From NCBI RefSeq assembly GCF_002298975.1, contig NZ_DBMV01000011.1, positions 223,255-287,254 on the forward strand: a stretch of DNA of 64,000 nucleotides, read 5' to 3'. Below the pieces are notes generated by a model that was not told the origin of the DNA, did not search any database, and saw nothing but the letters and a program-made list of their open reading frames with translations. Source of the stretch: Ralstonia sp. UBA689. Lineage in GTDB: Bacteria > Pseudomonadota > Gammaproteobacteria > Burkholderiales > Burkholderiaceae. Positions 1 through 9,925 of the stretch are shown here, piece by piece (position 1 is the first letter of the stretch; each line of letters opens with the position of its first letter). The position numbers were made by a program, and so were the translations under genes.

Positions 1-47
1 GGGCAGGCGTTTAGGCTCATTGGCTCACACATCTGCCCGCACTCGAC

Positions 48-353
48 ATGATCACCTGCACGATCCGCTACATCGTCAACACAGCCAGACTCCAGGAATT
101 CGAGACCTACGGAAAGATGTGGATTCCATTGGTCGAGAAGTTTGGCGGCAGGCACCACGGCTACTTCCTGCCGTCCGAAGGGGCCAACAACGTCGCGCTG
201 GCGTTGTTCTCATTCCCGAGCCTGGCGGCCTATGAGGTTGATCGCGAGCGCTCGAAGAGCGACGCCGATTGCATCGCCGCCTTCCAGTATGCAGACGAGA
301 CCGGCTGCTTTGTCAGCTACGAACGCAGCTTCTTCCGCCCGGTCTTTGCCTGA
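48..353 (+). CDS. NIPSNAP family protein
   Basis: A 101-residue protein of the small dimeric alpha/beta-barrel NIPSNAP type. It opens with ITCTIRYIVN, followed by a helix with FETYGKMWIPLVEKFGG and a HHGYFLPSEG strand, the usual order of this fold. These proteins are cytoplasmic and their biochemical role is mostly unknown. The stop is 8 bases before the start of the SGNH hydrolase, so the two are probably co-transcribed. Family call is from recognised sequence pattern; function is not inferred. Confidence 0.8.
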   Translation: MITCTIRYIVNTARLQEFETYGKMWIPLVEKFGGRHHGYFLPSEGANNVALALFSFPSLAAYEVDRERSKSDADCIAAFQYADETGCFVSYERSFFRPVFA

Positions 354-361
354 CCACGCGC

Positions 362-1045
362 ATGCAGCACGTCCTGCTCTATTCCGACTCGCTTTCGTGG
401 GGCATCGTCCCCGGCTCGCGACAGCGCCTACCGTTTGACCAGCGCTGGGCGGGCGTGATGGAAGCCGCGCTGCGGGCGCGGGGATACGCCGTGCGCATCA
501 TCGAAGACTGCCTCAACGGACGCACCACAACGCTGGAGGATCCGGGCCGCTCCGGGCGCAGCGGCCTGCAGGGCCTGGCGCAACGCATCGAAACGCATTC
601 GCCGCTCGCCCTCGTCATCCTGATGCTGGGCACCAATGATTTTCAGGCGATCTTTCAACACGATGCCCGCGATGCCGCGCAAGGGGTCGCGCAATTGGTG
701 ACAGCCATCCGCCAGGCACCCATCGAACCCGGCATGTCCATACCGCCTGTGTTGATCGTGGTGCCGCCGGTCATTCGCATGCCGGCCCGTGCGATGGCTC
801 AGAAATTTGCGGGCGCTGCCGGCAAGGCTGCCGGCCTCACGCAGGCGTATCAGGAGGTGGCCGAAGCGTTGGGTTGCGCGTTGTTTGATGCGAATACCGC
901 CACAGACGCCAGCCGTGTAGACGGCATCCATCTGGATGCGGACCAGCACGTTGCGCTGGGCAACGCCATGGCGCGCACAGTGAGGCCGTGGCTTCATCTG
1001 CAAGACGCCGACAACCACAAGCATCCCGCTCACGCCGCACCGTAA
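362..1045 (+). CDS. SGNH/GDSL-type hydrolase (arylesterase-like)
   Basis: A 227-residue hydrolase with the SGNH blocks in order: block I as YSDSLSWG near residue 8 (SDSL instead of GDSL), block III GTND near residue 96, and block V DGIHLD near residue 204, giving the Ser/Asp/His triad. The family hydrolyses esters or thioesters. I chose the ATG at 362 because it places block I at the usual distance from the N-terminus; the longer reading frame begins inside the upstream gene. No signal peptide is seen, so it is probably cytoplasmic. Substrate is unknown. Confidence 0.85.
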   Translation: MQHVLLYSDSLSWGIVPGSRQRLPFDQRWAGVMEAALRARGYAVRIIEDCLNGRTTTLEDPGRSGRSGLQGLAQRIETHSPLALVILMLGTNDFQAIFQHDARDAAQGVAQLVTAIRQAPIEPGMSIPPVLIVVPPVIRMPARAMAQKFAGAAGKAAGLTQAYQEVAEALGCALFDANTATDASRVDGIHLDADQHVALGNAMARTVRPWLHLQDADNHKHPAHAAP

Positions 1046-1081
1046 CGACGGCGCGGCGAACGGCCCGATACCGCTGCGCCC

Positions 1082-2200
1082 CTAACCCTGGGACTTGCGC
1101 TGCGACAACACCCACAGCATCGCCCCAACGGCTTCCGCCTGTGAGCGCGTCGCCGTCTTCTCGAAGACGGCGCGCAACTGCGAGCGCACTGTCGACAGCG
1201 CAACACCGGCGCCAGCCGCGTATTCGTCGGGGGTTTTGCCTGCGATCAACGCCTCGGCCACCGCGGCTTCCGCCGCCGACAAGCCGAATGCCTGGCGCAA
1301 CTGGGTCGCTGTCACAGGGCTGGCTGCGCCGCGCCGACGTGCCGTGACCATCAGTGCAGCATCACCAAAGGCCGCCTGCACGGCATTGGCCGGCAGCAGC
1401 GAGATGCCAAGAAAGATCTCGTGCGCGGCACCCAGCGCGGGGCGCACCGCAAAGCTCTCGCCCTTGCGGGATTTCGCCACGCGCGCCAACGCGGCCTGCA
1501 AGCCGTCGTTGTCAGCGGCAAACGTGGCGCTCAGGCGACCATGCTCCAACCGCAGACACGTCGACGCACGCAACAAAGCCTCGGCCTGCGCGTTGGCGAA
1601 CAGCACACGCTGGTCACGCCCCAGCGCAAACACGGCCAGGCCAAGCTGCTCCATCAGCTCCGTGCCGAAGGCGGCGTCGCGATGGAGTGCCCGCGTGTCC
1701 TGCCAGAGGTTGATCGTGCGCTGCAGGTGACCCGCCATGCCGGTCGCGTTGGCGCGATCCTCGTCCGAGTAAGGCGTGCGCCCATTGGCTCGCAACATAC
1801 CCAGCAGGATGTCGCTGCTGCCCGGACGCGCAAGACGCACGCCCATCAGGTAGCGGAAGCCCGACGGTATCTGGTAGTCCTGGTAAAACTCGCTGCGCTC
1901 GACATAGGCGTCGGACACATGGTCCTGACAGAAGGCGAATTCGCACAGGCCCGCGCGCTCGACAAAACCGCGGCGTGGATCGAGCGCGCCGTAGTACGCG
2001 TCGTAGCGCGCAATCACATCGTCCCACCCCCTCCCGGGGGAGTAAGTCGAAAGATGCGGTGCGTTGCGAATGGGGTCCCAACTGAACATGTGGAACACGT
2101 TGGCACCCAGTGCCTCGGTGACGTCGTGGAACACCTCCAGAAAGCCGTCCCGCGTCACGGCGGCTTCGTACAGATCACCAATGAGCTGGTCGTTGAGCAC
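1082..2200 (-). CDS. LuxR-family transcriptional regulator
   Basis: A 372-residue protein with a long N-terminal sensory region (PAS/GAF-like, about residues 1-300) and a C-terminal LuxR helix-turn-helix (about 305-365). The HTH contains FGLSAAEAAVAEALIAGKT and the recognition-helix segment LSTVRSQLRAVFEKT. The start is set at the GTG at 2200 because a very strong GGAGGAGGGG Shine-Dalgarno stands just before it; upstream ATG codons have no such site. It is divergent from the lipoprotein gene at 2442, which is a plausible target. The effector is not evident. Confidence 0.85.
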   Translation of the reverse strand: MLNDQLIGDLYEAAVTRDGFLEVFHDVTEALGANVFHMFSWDPIRNAPHLSTYSPGRGWDDVIARYDAYYGALDPRRGFVERAGLCEFAFCQDHVSDAYVERSEFYQDYQIPSGFRYLMGVRLARPGSSDILLGMLRANGRTPYSDEDRANATGMAGHLQRTINLWQDTRALHRDAAFGTELMEQLGLAVFALGRDQRVLFANAQAEALLRASTCLRLEHGRLSATFAADNDGLQAALARVAKSRKGESFAVRPALGAAHEIFLGISLLPANAVQAAFGDAALMVTARRRGAASPVTATQLRQAFGLSAAEAAVAEALIAGKTPDEYAAGAGVALSTVRSQLRAVFEKTATRSQAEAVGAMLWVLSQRKSQG

Positions 2201-2203
2201 ACT

Positions 2204-2213
2204 CCCCTCCTCC
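2204..2213 (-). promoter_or_regulatory. Strong ribosome binding site fixing a GTG start
   Basis: GGAGGAGGGG, read on the minus strand, lies 3 bases from the GTG at 2200 and decides the start of the LuxR-type regulator. Confidence 0.7.
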
Positions 2214-2441
2214 GAAGGATGGCTGTCTGGCCATGACGCCCGTCGCGCTCGCCTCGATGGTCGGCTCGGACATGTTGTGTGCGCCAAAATAGCACCCGAT
2301 TTTTTTCCTGGGTATCGTCAATTCGTCGGGTTTTTCCCTCATATGGAGGATGCCCGCGGCAGGACTCCCTTCCAGAATCTCCGCACAACACTCGCGGCCG
2401 CACGCACGGTACGCCCACAACAACAACCAGCGGAGGACCTC

Positions 2442-4553
2442 ATGAAACTCACCCCAATTGCACTTGCGTTGACCACGCTTGCCTTGTCGGCTTGCGGCGG
2501 CGGCGATTCCGGCAGCAGCAACGCATCGTCCGGCGGCGGTGGCGGCACGCCCGCGGCGCAGACCGTCAGCGGCGTGGCGGCCACCGGCGCCGCCATGCAA
2601 GGCGCCACCGTCACGTTGATGGATGCCAATGGTCAAACGGCCAGTTGCCCGGCCAATGCCACAACGGGGGCCTTCCAATGTACGGTGACGGGCATGACCG
2701 CGCCGTTCGCACTGTCCGCCACCGGCAACGTGGCCGACTCGCAAGCCACGCTGATCGCGCTCTCAGCCACCGGCGGCACGCAGACGATCAACATCACACC
2801 CATTACCAACGCCATCGCCGCCACCATCGTGGGCGACAACCCCGGCAAGCTCCTGGGCAACACGGGCCTGCTGCAGAGCAAGGTGACCGCGCAGGCCGTC
2901 TCCAGCACGGTGGCAGCGTATTCCGCCGCGCTGGCCAACCTGCTGGCCTCCACGGGCAACACGGGGGTGGACCTGATCTCCGGCCCGCTGACGGCCGGTG
3001 CGCCGGGGCTCGATCGCTTGCTCGATCAGGTGAAGGTCAATGTGCTGCCGGACGGCAGCGTACAAATCAGTTCGGTGGCGGGCGCATCGAGCGACACGCC
3101 GATGCAGTTGCAGCTCTCCCCCGGCGTCGCACCGCAGGCCAGCGATGCATCCAACCTGCCGAGCACGGCGACCATCGGTGGTACCACCGTTTCCAACGTG
3201 CCAACGGCCACCGACCTGGCCGCGCTGCAGACCGCGCTCAACCAGTGCTTTGCCGGATCGACGGGTGCTGCGCGCATCGGCGGCAGTGTGCCTGCCTGCG
3301 CCCAGATTTTCGTGGATGACGTGGCCGCCGGTGCGCGAATCGGCGGCGTGCCGGCGAGCTACCTGAACAACGGGTTGAACGCCAACCAGGAGTTCGCCAC
3401 AACGTCGGGCGGCACACCCGGCATGTTCGCTGACGATGCGATGAACAACGCCAGCTTCAGCCTGCCGGAGATCATCCGCGTGATGTCGAGCACCGGTGAC
3501 ACGCTGTGGATCAAGCTGGCCTGGACCCGCACCGACGGCATCCGCGACGGCATGCAGCAGCATGTGCGCATTGCGGTGCAGGCCGCCTCGCGTGCCAGCG
3601 GAGACAACGGCTGGCGCGTGGTCGGCAACCGGCGTGACGTGCTCACGAAGGTCAACGCCAACTCGCAGAAGTGGGACTGGCTGAACGCGGCCAAGCCAAC
3701 CACCGGCACCAATGCGTTTGTCGATTCGATCAACATGCAGGTGGGTACCGTCGATGCCGGCGGCACGCCGGTCGACTATGCGATCGTCCGTGGCCCCGGC
3801 CTGCGCAATGGGGTGTTTCTGCAACCCTCTTCCGGCGTGTGCGACACGCTGAATATCCGCGCTCAGATCGCCTCGGGACAGACGGTGGCGCAGCTCGCCG
3901 CGCTGAGCAAACTGGGTTCCTGCCGCAACAACTTCCGTCTGGCCGGTGTGGCGCAGGACCCGGCCAACCAGAGCGCCTTCACTTGGCCCAACAACAGCGC
4001 GTGGGCCCAGCCGCAACTGACCGCGTCGGAGCTGGCGACCATCACGCCGTTCAGCGCCTACACGATCGACATCTACCAGAATGGCCAGCCGACAGCGACG
4101 CCAGCGGTGCCATCGACGCTCACCAAGACCTACACCGTGAGACTGCGCACGCCGTCGCCATCGCCAGACGCGCTGCGCCAGTACACGTGGCAGGACGTGT
4201 CGCAAGCCACGCGCGACATCCTCACGCCGGGCACGGCATCCACCTTCGCGGGCGGCGCCACCCTGCCGGTCACCTGGACGACGAAGGCCGGTGTGCCTTT
4301 CGTCAAGAAGGCCAACGTGCAGATTCGCGCCACGGCGTCGGGCCAGAGCCAGGCCGTCTTCGTCAACGGCACGGCACGCGCCACGCCTGCAACTCCCGGC
4401 ACCACGCTCACCGTCAACGTACCGGGTGATCAGAGCACGGCCTTCCCGGCGGTGACGGGCTGGACGGGCAGTTCGGACTTCTCCTTCACCAACCTGTCGT
4501 GGTCTGATCCGTTTGACCTGAACTTCACCAACTCGGTCGAGTACGACCGCTAA
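2442..4553 (+). CDS. Large predicted surface lipoprotein, function unknown
   Basis: A 703-residue protein with a lipoprotein signal peptide ending in the lipobox LSAC (Cys about residue 20), followed by a Gly/Ser-rich linker. The next segment, about residues 40-90, resembles a carboxypeptidase-regulatory or Ig-like domain (VSGVAATGAAMQGATVTL). The rest shows no domain I recognise. CGGAGGACCTC precedes the ATG. It should be anchored to a membrane facing the periplasm or outside. It is divergent from the LuxR regulator and followed by a good intrinsic terminator. Confidence 0.8.
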   Translation: MKLTPIALALTTLALSACGGGDSGSSNASSGGGGGTPAAQTVSGVAATGAAMQGATVTLMDANGQTASCPANATTGAFQCTVTGMTAPFALSATGNVADSQATLIALSATGGTQTINITPITNAIAATIVGDNPGKLLGNTGLLQSKVTAQAVSSTVAAYSAALANLLASTGNTGVDLISGPLTAGAPGLDRLLDQVKVNVLPDGSVQISSVAGASSDTPMQLQLSPGVAPQASDASNLPSTATIGGTTVSNVPTATDLAALQTALNQCFAGSTGAARIGGSVPACAQIFVDDVAAGARIGGVPASYLNNGLNANQEFATTSGGTPGMFADDAMNNASFSLPEIIRVMSSTGDTLWIKLAWTRTDGIRDGMQQHVRIAVQAASRASGDNGWRVVGNRRDVLTKVNANSQKWDWLNAAKPTTGTNAFVDSINMQVGTVDAGGTPVDYAIVRGPGLRNGVFLQPSSGVCDTLNIRAQIASGQTVAQLAALSKLGSCRNNFRLAGVAQDPANQSAFTWPNNSAWAQPQLTASELATITPFSAYTIDIYQNGQPTATPAVPSTLTKTYTVRLRTPSPSPDALRQYTWQDVSQATRDILTPGTASTFAGGATLPVTWTTKAGVPFVKKANVQIRATASGQSQAVFVNGTARATPATPGTTLTVNVPGDQSTAFPAVTGWTGSSDFSFTNLSWSDPFDLNFTNSVEYDR

Positions 4554-4560
4554 GCGGACT

Positions 4561-4593
4561 CGGTGCTGGGCCAGCGCGCCCGGCACCGTTTTC
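4561..4593 (+). terminator. Intrinsic terminator after the surface lipoprotein gene
   Basis: An 11-bp stem (CGGTGCTGGGC at 4561-4571 and GCCCGGCACCG at 4578-4588, one G-T pair) with a 6-base loop is followed by TTTTCGT. It starts 8 bases after the stop codon. Confidence 0.8.
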
Positions 4594-4610
4594 GTCCTCC
4601 TGGTAGAGAG

Positions 4611-5743
4611 TCAACCTACCGTCGCCTCGAACACGCGCCGGTAGTTGCCACCCAGAATCTGCCCGACCTCGGCCGAAGTAAAGCCCGCCTTCAGCAAGGC
4701 CGCAGCCAACTCCGGCAGTTGCGCATAGCTCGTGAATACCGGCGGCCTGATGAAGCCGAGCATGTCGGTCCCCAAGCCCACGTGCGCGACGCCCACGACG
4801 TCGGCCATCCGCTTGATGCCGACAGCCATGGCGTCGAGGCTCGGGAAATCGCCCGTGTTGGGCCACACGCCGATCACGCCGCCCGTCTCGGCCACCGCGC
4901 GCGCATGGTCCGCAGAGATCAACCGGCTGCGCGCCCCCGGCCGCCCCGAAAGCGCCGTATGCGACAGCACCAGCGGCTTGGTGGTCGTGGCCGCCGCGCG
5001 CTTGACGAGGTCATACGTGCCGTGCGCCACGTCCACCACGATGCCCAGCGCATTGCAGCGGCGCACAACATCCGCGCCGAAGTCCGTCAGGCCGCCATGC
5101 ACGGGCGGTTCGGTCTGGATGTCGCCAAGTTCGTTCACCCGGTAGGGCGTAAGCTGAAAATACCGCAGACGGTGCTGCGTGTAGGCCTCATCCGGCCTTC
5201 CAGAAAATCCGCGCCCTCCGACGCAATGATGACGCTCGGCCCCCGCGTGCCCTGTGCAGCCAGCGACGCGGCGTCCGTCACCACGTGCAGTCGCTCCTTC
5301 TCGATCAGCCGCTGGGCGCGCGCGAATTCGGTCATACCAAGCTGGTACAGCTCACCCGGCTCGGGCGTGCGGAAGGCCTCGAAGCGCTTGCCGCTGGCAG
5401 CGACATGCACCGCCAGCGTATCGGTGACGATGGCCAGGCAGACAACGTGCATGCCACCGGTGCGCATCGGCTCGGCCACGGGCAGGAACGGGCGGTTGGC
5501 GCCCAGCTTCGGATCGCGCGAGACGGTCACGCGACCAGCGTGGCTGTGGATGTCGATGGTGAGTGTGCCGGGCGGCGGCGTCCAGGCCGCCTCCTCGGTG
5601 CGGGCGCTCGCCTGCCCTTCTGTGTAGTTGGCGAAGCGGCCAGGCCGCGCAGGCCGCCAGCCCCATGTGTCTCGATGAGGGTCCAGTCGATCGGCCTGTG
5701 CGCTCCGCGTGGTTGGGCTGCGGTATTGTGCGCTCGGCACCAC
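4611..5743 (-). pseudogene. Frameshifted peptidase M19 (membrane dipeptidase family)
   Basis: Two adjacent frames together make one M19 dipeptidase. The N-terminal frame (5743 down to about 5190) holds TLTIDIHSHAG (metal-binding start), LAIVTDTLAV and IIASEGADFLEGR. The C-terminal frame (about 5192 down to 4611) holds DEAYTQHRLRYFQLTPYRVNE, VVDVAHG, PLVLSHTALSGRPGARSR and GLGTDMLGF. The switch lies near 5190-5197, where one base appears to be missing after the Gly-Arg codons. The 5' end is also doubtful: residues before FANYTEGQASARTEE do not look like a usual M19 start. Either a real decayed gene or a sequencing error. Confidence 0.75.
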
Positions 5744-5822
5744 GGCACTTCCAGCGCATTCGCGTTACCCTTACGCCCTTCGCCGCGGTATCTGTCTGAC
5801 TTTTTCTTACGCCCCACGCTTC

Positions 5823-6254
5823 ATGCCCACCCTGCAACACGTCGACCTGCGCACCGACCCCGCAGCCCGCCCCTTCGTCAAGGACGAGACCGTCCACGTC
5901 GACTTTGCCACCCAGGCCGGCGAGCTCATGAGCCTGGAAGGCCCCAACCGCTACGCCCCCGGCGATGCGCTCATCACCGGTTCCACGGGCGACCGCTGGG
6001 TGGTCTCACGCGTGCGTTTCGATGCGAAGTACGTCCCTGCCGATGCATCGCACACGCATGGCGAATCCGGTGCATACCGCAACCGCCCGAGCGAGGTGCT
6101 CGCCAAGCAGATGAGCGCGCCGTTCTCGATGGCGCGCTCCGAAGCCGGCGATGTGCTGCACGGCCAGGCCGGCGACTGGATACTGCAATACGCCCCCGGC
6201 GACTACGGCGTCGTGCAGGCACAGCGCTTCGCCAAGGTGTATCGCCCCGCGTAG
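5823..6254 (+). CDS. PGDYG domain protein
   Basis: A 143-residue protein with the eponymous YAPGDYGVVQ motif near residue 124 and a related YAPGDALITG motif near residue 45. PGDYG proteins are small, mostly bacterial and of unknown function, sometimes linked to ADP-ribose or phosphotransferase contexts. The ATG at 5823 is chosen because the longer frame adds low-complexity residues with no family character. It diverges from the M19 pseudogene. Confidence 0.75.
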   Translation: MPTLQHVDLRTDPAARPFVKDETVHVDFATQAGELMSLEGPNRYAPGDALITGSTGDRWVVSRVRFDAKYVPADASHTHGESGAYRNRPSEVLAKQMSAPFSMARSEAGDVLHGQAGDWILQYAPGDYGVVQAQRFAKVYRPA

Positions 6255-6260
6255 CGGGTG

Positions 6261-7178
6261 TCATTGCGCCGTCTGCTGGCGCTCGACTTCGTGGTGCTTC
6301 ATCTGCAGGTAGTCCTGCCGCTCCACCTCGTGCAACTGGCGCGGGTAATGCTCCGTGGCGTTGAACCACGTAACAAGGCGCAATTCCAGCCGCTTGTCCG
6401 GCGGCACGGCGAGCGCCTTCAGATAGGCATCGATGGCCAAGTAGTAGCGCATCGTGTTGCGTTCAAGCAGACCGCGCACGCCACCCACGTATTGCGGCTG
6501 CGCCCCCGATGAATCGGCCGACTCGGTAAAGCCCACCTTGTTGCTGCCCACGGTGGCCAGGTACGTGCGCATCGCCAGCCGGCCGGCGGTGCCATAGCCG
6601 TAGGCATAGGTGAGGTGCAGAAAGGTCCGGTTGCCACCGGCCGGGGATGGGATGGCCTCCAGCACGATGCGGTAGTCCCGGGTGCTGAACGGGCCGGAAT
6701 CGGCATTCAGTTCTACGCGGAAGTACTCCGCGCTGCTGACGACCGGGCGGTAACTGAACTCAAGCCGGTAGCTGCTGGACAAGGACTGCTCCACCTTGCG
6801 CCCGAGGTTCACGTCGAGCACGCTGCCGCTGGTCCCCGCCACCGCGTGGCAGTACTTGATGTTCAGATGCAGGATCAGCACGTCGCACCAATGGGCTGGC
6901 CCCTGCGCCGGATCGTTCAACGCGCCGCTGACAGTGACAAACGGGTAATCGATCACGCTGTAGATATCGCCCTTGAGCATGTCGGGCGTCTCGGTGGATT
7001 CGAGCACCAGCGGTTGGTGGAATGGGCTGTCGGCTAATCGCTGCGCCAGACTTTGGTACTTGTCGCGTAACGCTTGCGCACTCTCTGCCGCGCACATCAG
7101 CGGGCTCAGGCAGAAGCAAAGCAGCGCCAGCGCGATGCAGCGCCGCCTGACAGCGGTTGAAAGGTGGGCCATGTGCAT
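6261..7178 (-). CDS. Exported protein of unknown function
   Basis: A 305-residue protein with an N-terminal signal peptide (hydrophobic CIALALLCFCLSPL, cleavage near CAAESA). The mature part is largely beta (PFVTVSGALN, YRLEFSYRPV, RTFLHLTYAYGYG) and ends in a charged helix. Probably periplasmic. I do not recognise a named domain. Two in-frame ATGs lie at 7178 and 7172; the first is used. It converges with the PGDYG gene, with only 6 bases between stops. Confidence 0.7.
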   Translation of the reverse strand: MHMAHLSTAVRRRCIALALLCFCLSPLMCAAESAQALRDKYQSLAQRLADSPFHQPLVLESTETPDMLKGDIYSVIDYPFVTVSGALNDPAQGPAHWCDVLILHLNIKYCHAVAGTSGSVLDVNLGRKVEQSLSSSYRLEFSYRPVVSSAEYFRVELNADSGPFSTRDYRIVLEAIPSPAGGNRTFLHLTYAYGYGTAGRLAMRTYLATVGSNKVGFTESADSSGAQPQYVGGVRGLLERNTMRYYLAIDAYLKALAVPPDKRLELRLVTWFNATEHYPRQLHEVERQDYLQMKHHEVERQQTAQ

Positions 7179-7365
7179 GACGTTCTCGCGAGGTGTTTTT
7201 CGCATTCTAGGAGGCCCGGATGTCATCAGCCCCGCGACAGACCCTGCAACAGACAATCCCGGCATGGCGGACACGTCATGCGGCGTTCTGTCATCGCGGC
7301 GGGGTGCTAGACCACCGGGCCCGCCGGTAAAATGAAGGCATCTCCCTCGCGCCCCTTCCGGCTCC

Positions 7366-8262
7366 ATGCCCTCCCCGCTCGCAGCACTTCGCGAACGCAT
7401 CGCCAACCAGGTCCGCGGCCTCACGCGGGCCACCGGCGGACTGTCCCTCGACATCGCTTCGCCACCGGGTGACCCCGGCCTGTTCGGCCCCGATGCGGTC
7501 TGCTGGCAAGTGCATGCCGATTTCCCGTCGATGATGGCGGGCGGTATCAGCGCGCTACTGCTGCAGGCGCTGCACCCGCGCGCGCTGGCCGGCGTGTGGG
7601 ATCACTCCAACTTTCGTGAAGACCTGCAGGGGCGTCTGGGCCGCACCGCGCAGTTCGTGGCCGGCACGACCTATGGCAGTCGACGCGACGCGCTGGCGCT
7701 GATCGAGCACGTCAAGATCATCCACGGCCGCATCCACGGCATTGCCCCCGACGGACGGCCGTATTCGGCCAACGATCCGGACCTGCTCACCTGGGTGCAT
7801 GTGGCGGAGATGTCGAGCTTCCTGGCCGGCTACCTGCGCTATGTCGATGGCAGCCTCGCCGGCGCCAAGCAGGACCGTTACTTTGAAGAAACCGCCTTGG
7901 TTGCCGAACTGCTTGGCGCGCGTGATGTACCGAAGTCGCGCGCGGCGGTCCAGGCCTACCTGAATGCCATGCGTGCCGATCTGGTGGCCAGCGATCGTGC
8001 GCGCGCGGTGGTGGAAGTCTTGATGACGTGGAAGGCGCCACGCCCTGGGCTGCAGCCGGCGGTACGCATCTTTCTCGATGCCGGCATCCAGTTGCTGCCG
8101 CCGTGGGCCATGCAGATGCTTGAACTGAAACGGCCAGCGCTGCAGGCTGCCTTCGCATCGGCCGCCATGCGCACCATTGCGCCCACGTTGCGTTGGGCAC
8201 TGTACGAAGGCAGCGTTGCGCGCCGCGCCCGCCGCCGTGCGCTGGCGCCGAGCGCGAGCTAG
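7366..8262 (+). CDS. MpaB-like oxygenase (DUF2236 family)
   Basis: A 298-residue protein of the DUF2236/MpaB family, which includes latex-clearing (rubber) oxygenase-like and mycophenolic-acid oxygenase-like haem proteins. Diagnostic segments include VCWQVHADFPSMMAGGISALLLQALHP in short, HSNFREDLQGRLGRT, HVKIIHGRIHGI and LLTWVHVAEMSSFL, which hold the conserved histidines. No signal peptide is seen. It converges with the MFS gene, two bases apart. Substrate unknown. Confidence 0.85.
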   Translation: MPSPLAALRERIANQVRGLTRATGGLSLDIASPPGDPGLFGPDAVCWQVHADFPSMMAGGISALLLQALHPRALAGVWDHSNFREDLQGRLGRTAQFVAGTTYGSRRDALALIEHVKIIHGRIHGIAPDGRPYSANDPDLLTWVHVAEMSSFLAGYLRYVDGSLAGAKQDRYFEETALVAELLGARDVPKSRAAVQAYLNAMRADLVASDRARAVVEVLMTWKAPRPGLQPAVRIFLDAGIQLLPPWAMQMLELKRPALQAAFASAAMRTIAPTLRWALYEGSVARRARRRALAPSAS

Positions 8263-8263
8263 C

Positions 8264-9835
8264 TCAATCCACCGCGTGCGCGGTCGACACCTTGCCGCGC
8301 AGAGCCTTCTCTTCCAGCCGCACGAGCAGCAACGGCGAAACCACCGAAACCGCTGCCGCAAAGAAGAACAGATGCCGGAACGCGCTCTCGCCCGCGCGTT
8401 GCAGCGTCTGCGCATCGGCGCTGTTGCTTGCGAGCGCCGCGTGAAACAGGTCCATCAGCAAATCTCCGCCGGCCGCGACCTGTGCTTCGGGGGCCGCCTG
8501 GCGCAGCAGCGCAATCAGCACCGACGTCAGCACCGCCACGCCCACCGCACCGCCCAGCAGGCGCGAGAATGCGGTCAGCGCCGTTGCCAGCCCCATCGTG
8601 TGCGGCGGCACGGCGTTCTGCGTGGCCACCAGCCCGGTCGGAAACTGCACGCCAATCGCTAGGCCAAGCACAATCATCGCCAGGGTCAGCGCCCAGACGT
8701 TGCGCGGGTCCAGCAGGCCCAGCGCGACAATGGCAAACGGCACCACGCAGGCGCCACCCACCATCAGCGGCTTGTAGCGGCCGCTGTGCGTCATCCACTT
8801 GCCGGCCACGAACGCGCCGAACGGAATCGACAGCGTCAGCGGCACCAGACGCAGCGCGGCGGCATCGGGGCTGGCGCCGGCCACCATCTGGAAGCGCAGT
8901 GGCATCAGCACCGACGTGGCAATCAGTTGGAAGAAGCACAGGAACAGTGCCAGGCAGCAGATCGTGACCGTGCGCACGCGGAACATCGACAGCGGAATGA
9001 TTGGCTCGGCCGCGCGGTTCTCCTGCCAGACGAAGGCGCCCAGCACTACCACCGCCCCCACCAGCAGGCCGAGGTTTTCGGGCTGCGTGAGCGGCACGCC
9101 CTGTCCCACGCGCGTGATCATCAGCAGCAGCGCCGTCAGGCCCACCGCAAACAGCACCACGCCCGGCACGTCGATGGGTCGGCGCTGGTGCGCCACCGGC
9201 AGATGCCGCAGCGTGCGGCGCACCACAACCAGCGCGAGGATGCCCAGCGGCAGGTTGATCCAGAAGATCCAGCGCCACGAAAGATAGTGCGTCAGGTATC
9301 CGCCGATCACGGGCCCGGCCAGGCTGGCCATGGCCCACATGCCGCTCACGTAGCCCTGGTAGCGGCCGCGCTCGCGTAGCGGCACCACGTCGGCAATGGT
9401 GGCCTGCGCCACCGAGATCAACCCGCCGCCGCCCAGGCCCTGCAGCACGCGCGCGAACAGCAGCATCGGCATGCTGGTCGCCATGGCGCACGCCACCGAG
9501 GCCAGCACGAACAGCGCAATGGCCGTCGTCAGCATGGCACGGCGGCCATACAGGTCACTCAGCTTGCCGTAGATGGGCGTGACGACAGTGGAGGCCACCA
9601 GGTATGCCGACACCACCCACGCCATCAGCGCAAAACCGTTGAGTTCGCCAGCAATGACGGGCAGCGCCACCGCGACAATCGTTTGCTCCAATGCCCCCAG
9701 CAAGATGGCAAGCATCAGGCCGCCCATCACCACCATGACCGGAATCTCGGGTACCGGCGGCGTGCCGAGCGGGGCGGTCAACGAAGCAACGGCGGTATCC
9801 GGCTGAGGTGGCTCGATGCTGGGGCGGGAGGACAT
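8264..9835 (-). CDS. MFS multidrug exporter, DHA2 (EmrB/QacA) type
   Basis: About 523 residues with 14 predicted membrane segments. Typical DHA2 marks are LEQTIVAVALPVIAGEL in the first helix, the motif A-like GKLSDLYGRRAM between helices 2 and 3, and motif C-like GPVIGGYLTHYLSWRWIFW in helix 5. It exports drugs or other amphipathic compounds by proton antiport. The start is uncertain: ATGs at 9835 and 9841 and a GTG at 9871 are in frame and none has a clear ribosome site. It lies just downstream of the LysR gene on the same strand. Confidence 0.85.
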   Translation of the reverse strand: MSSRPSIEPPQPDTAVASLTAPLGTPPVPEIPVMVVMGGLMLAILLGALEQTIVAVALPVIAGELNGFALMAWVVSAYLVASTVVTPIYGKLSDLYGRRAMLTTAIALFVLASVACAMATSMPMLLFARVLQGLGGGGLISVAQATIADVVPLRERGRYQGYVSGMWAMASLAGPVIGGYLTHYLSWRWIFWINLPLGILALVVVRRTLRHLPVAHQRRPIDVPGVVLFAVGLTALLLMITRVGQGVPLTQPENLGLLVGAVVVLGAFVWQENRAAEPIIPLSMFRVRTVTICCLALFLCFFQLIATSVLMPLRFQMVAGASPDAAALRLVPLTLSIPFGAFVAGKWMTHSGRYKPLMVGGACVVPFAIVALGLLDPRNVWALTLAMIVLGLAIGVQFPTGLVATQNAVPPHTMGLATALTAFSRLLGGAVGVAVLTSVLIALLRQAAPEAQVAAGGDLLMDLFHAALASNSADAQTLQRAGESAFRHLFFFAAAVSVVSPLLLVRLEEKALRGKVSTAHAVD

Positions 9836-9925
9836 GGGCATGCGCGCGAATGCCGTCACAGACATCCACACAAATGACTGAAGCGAAGCCGTCGATCATA
9901 CGCCCGAATGGCAATCGTTGCAGAG

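Noticed and set aside
2763..4586. 607-residue minus-strand open frame
   Set aside because: It is antisense to the lipoprotein gene, is Arg/Gly-rich and has no domain; long antisense frames are common in GC-rich DNA.
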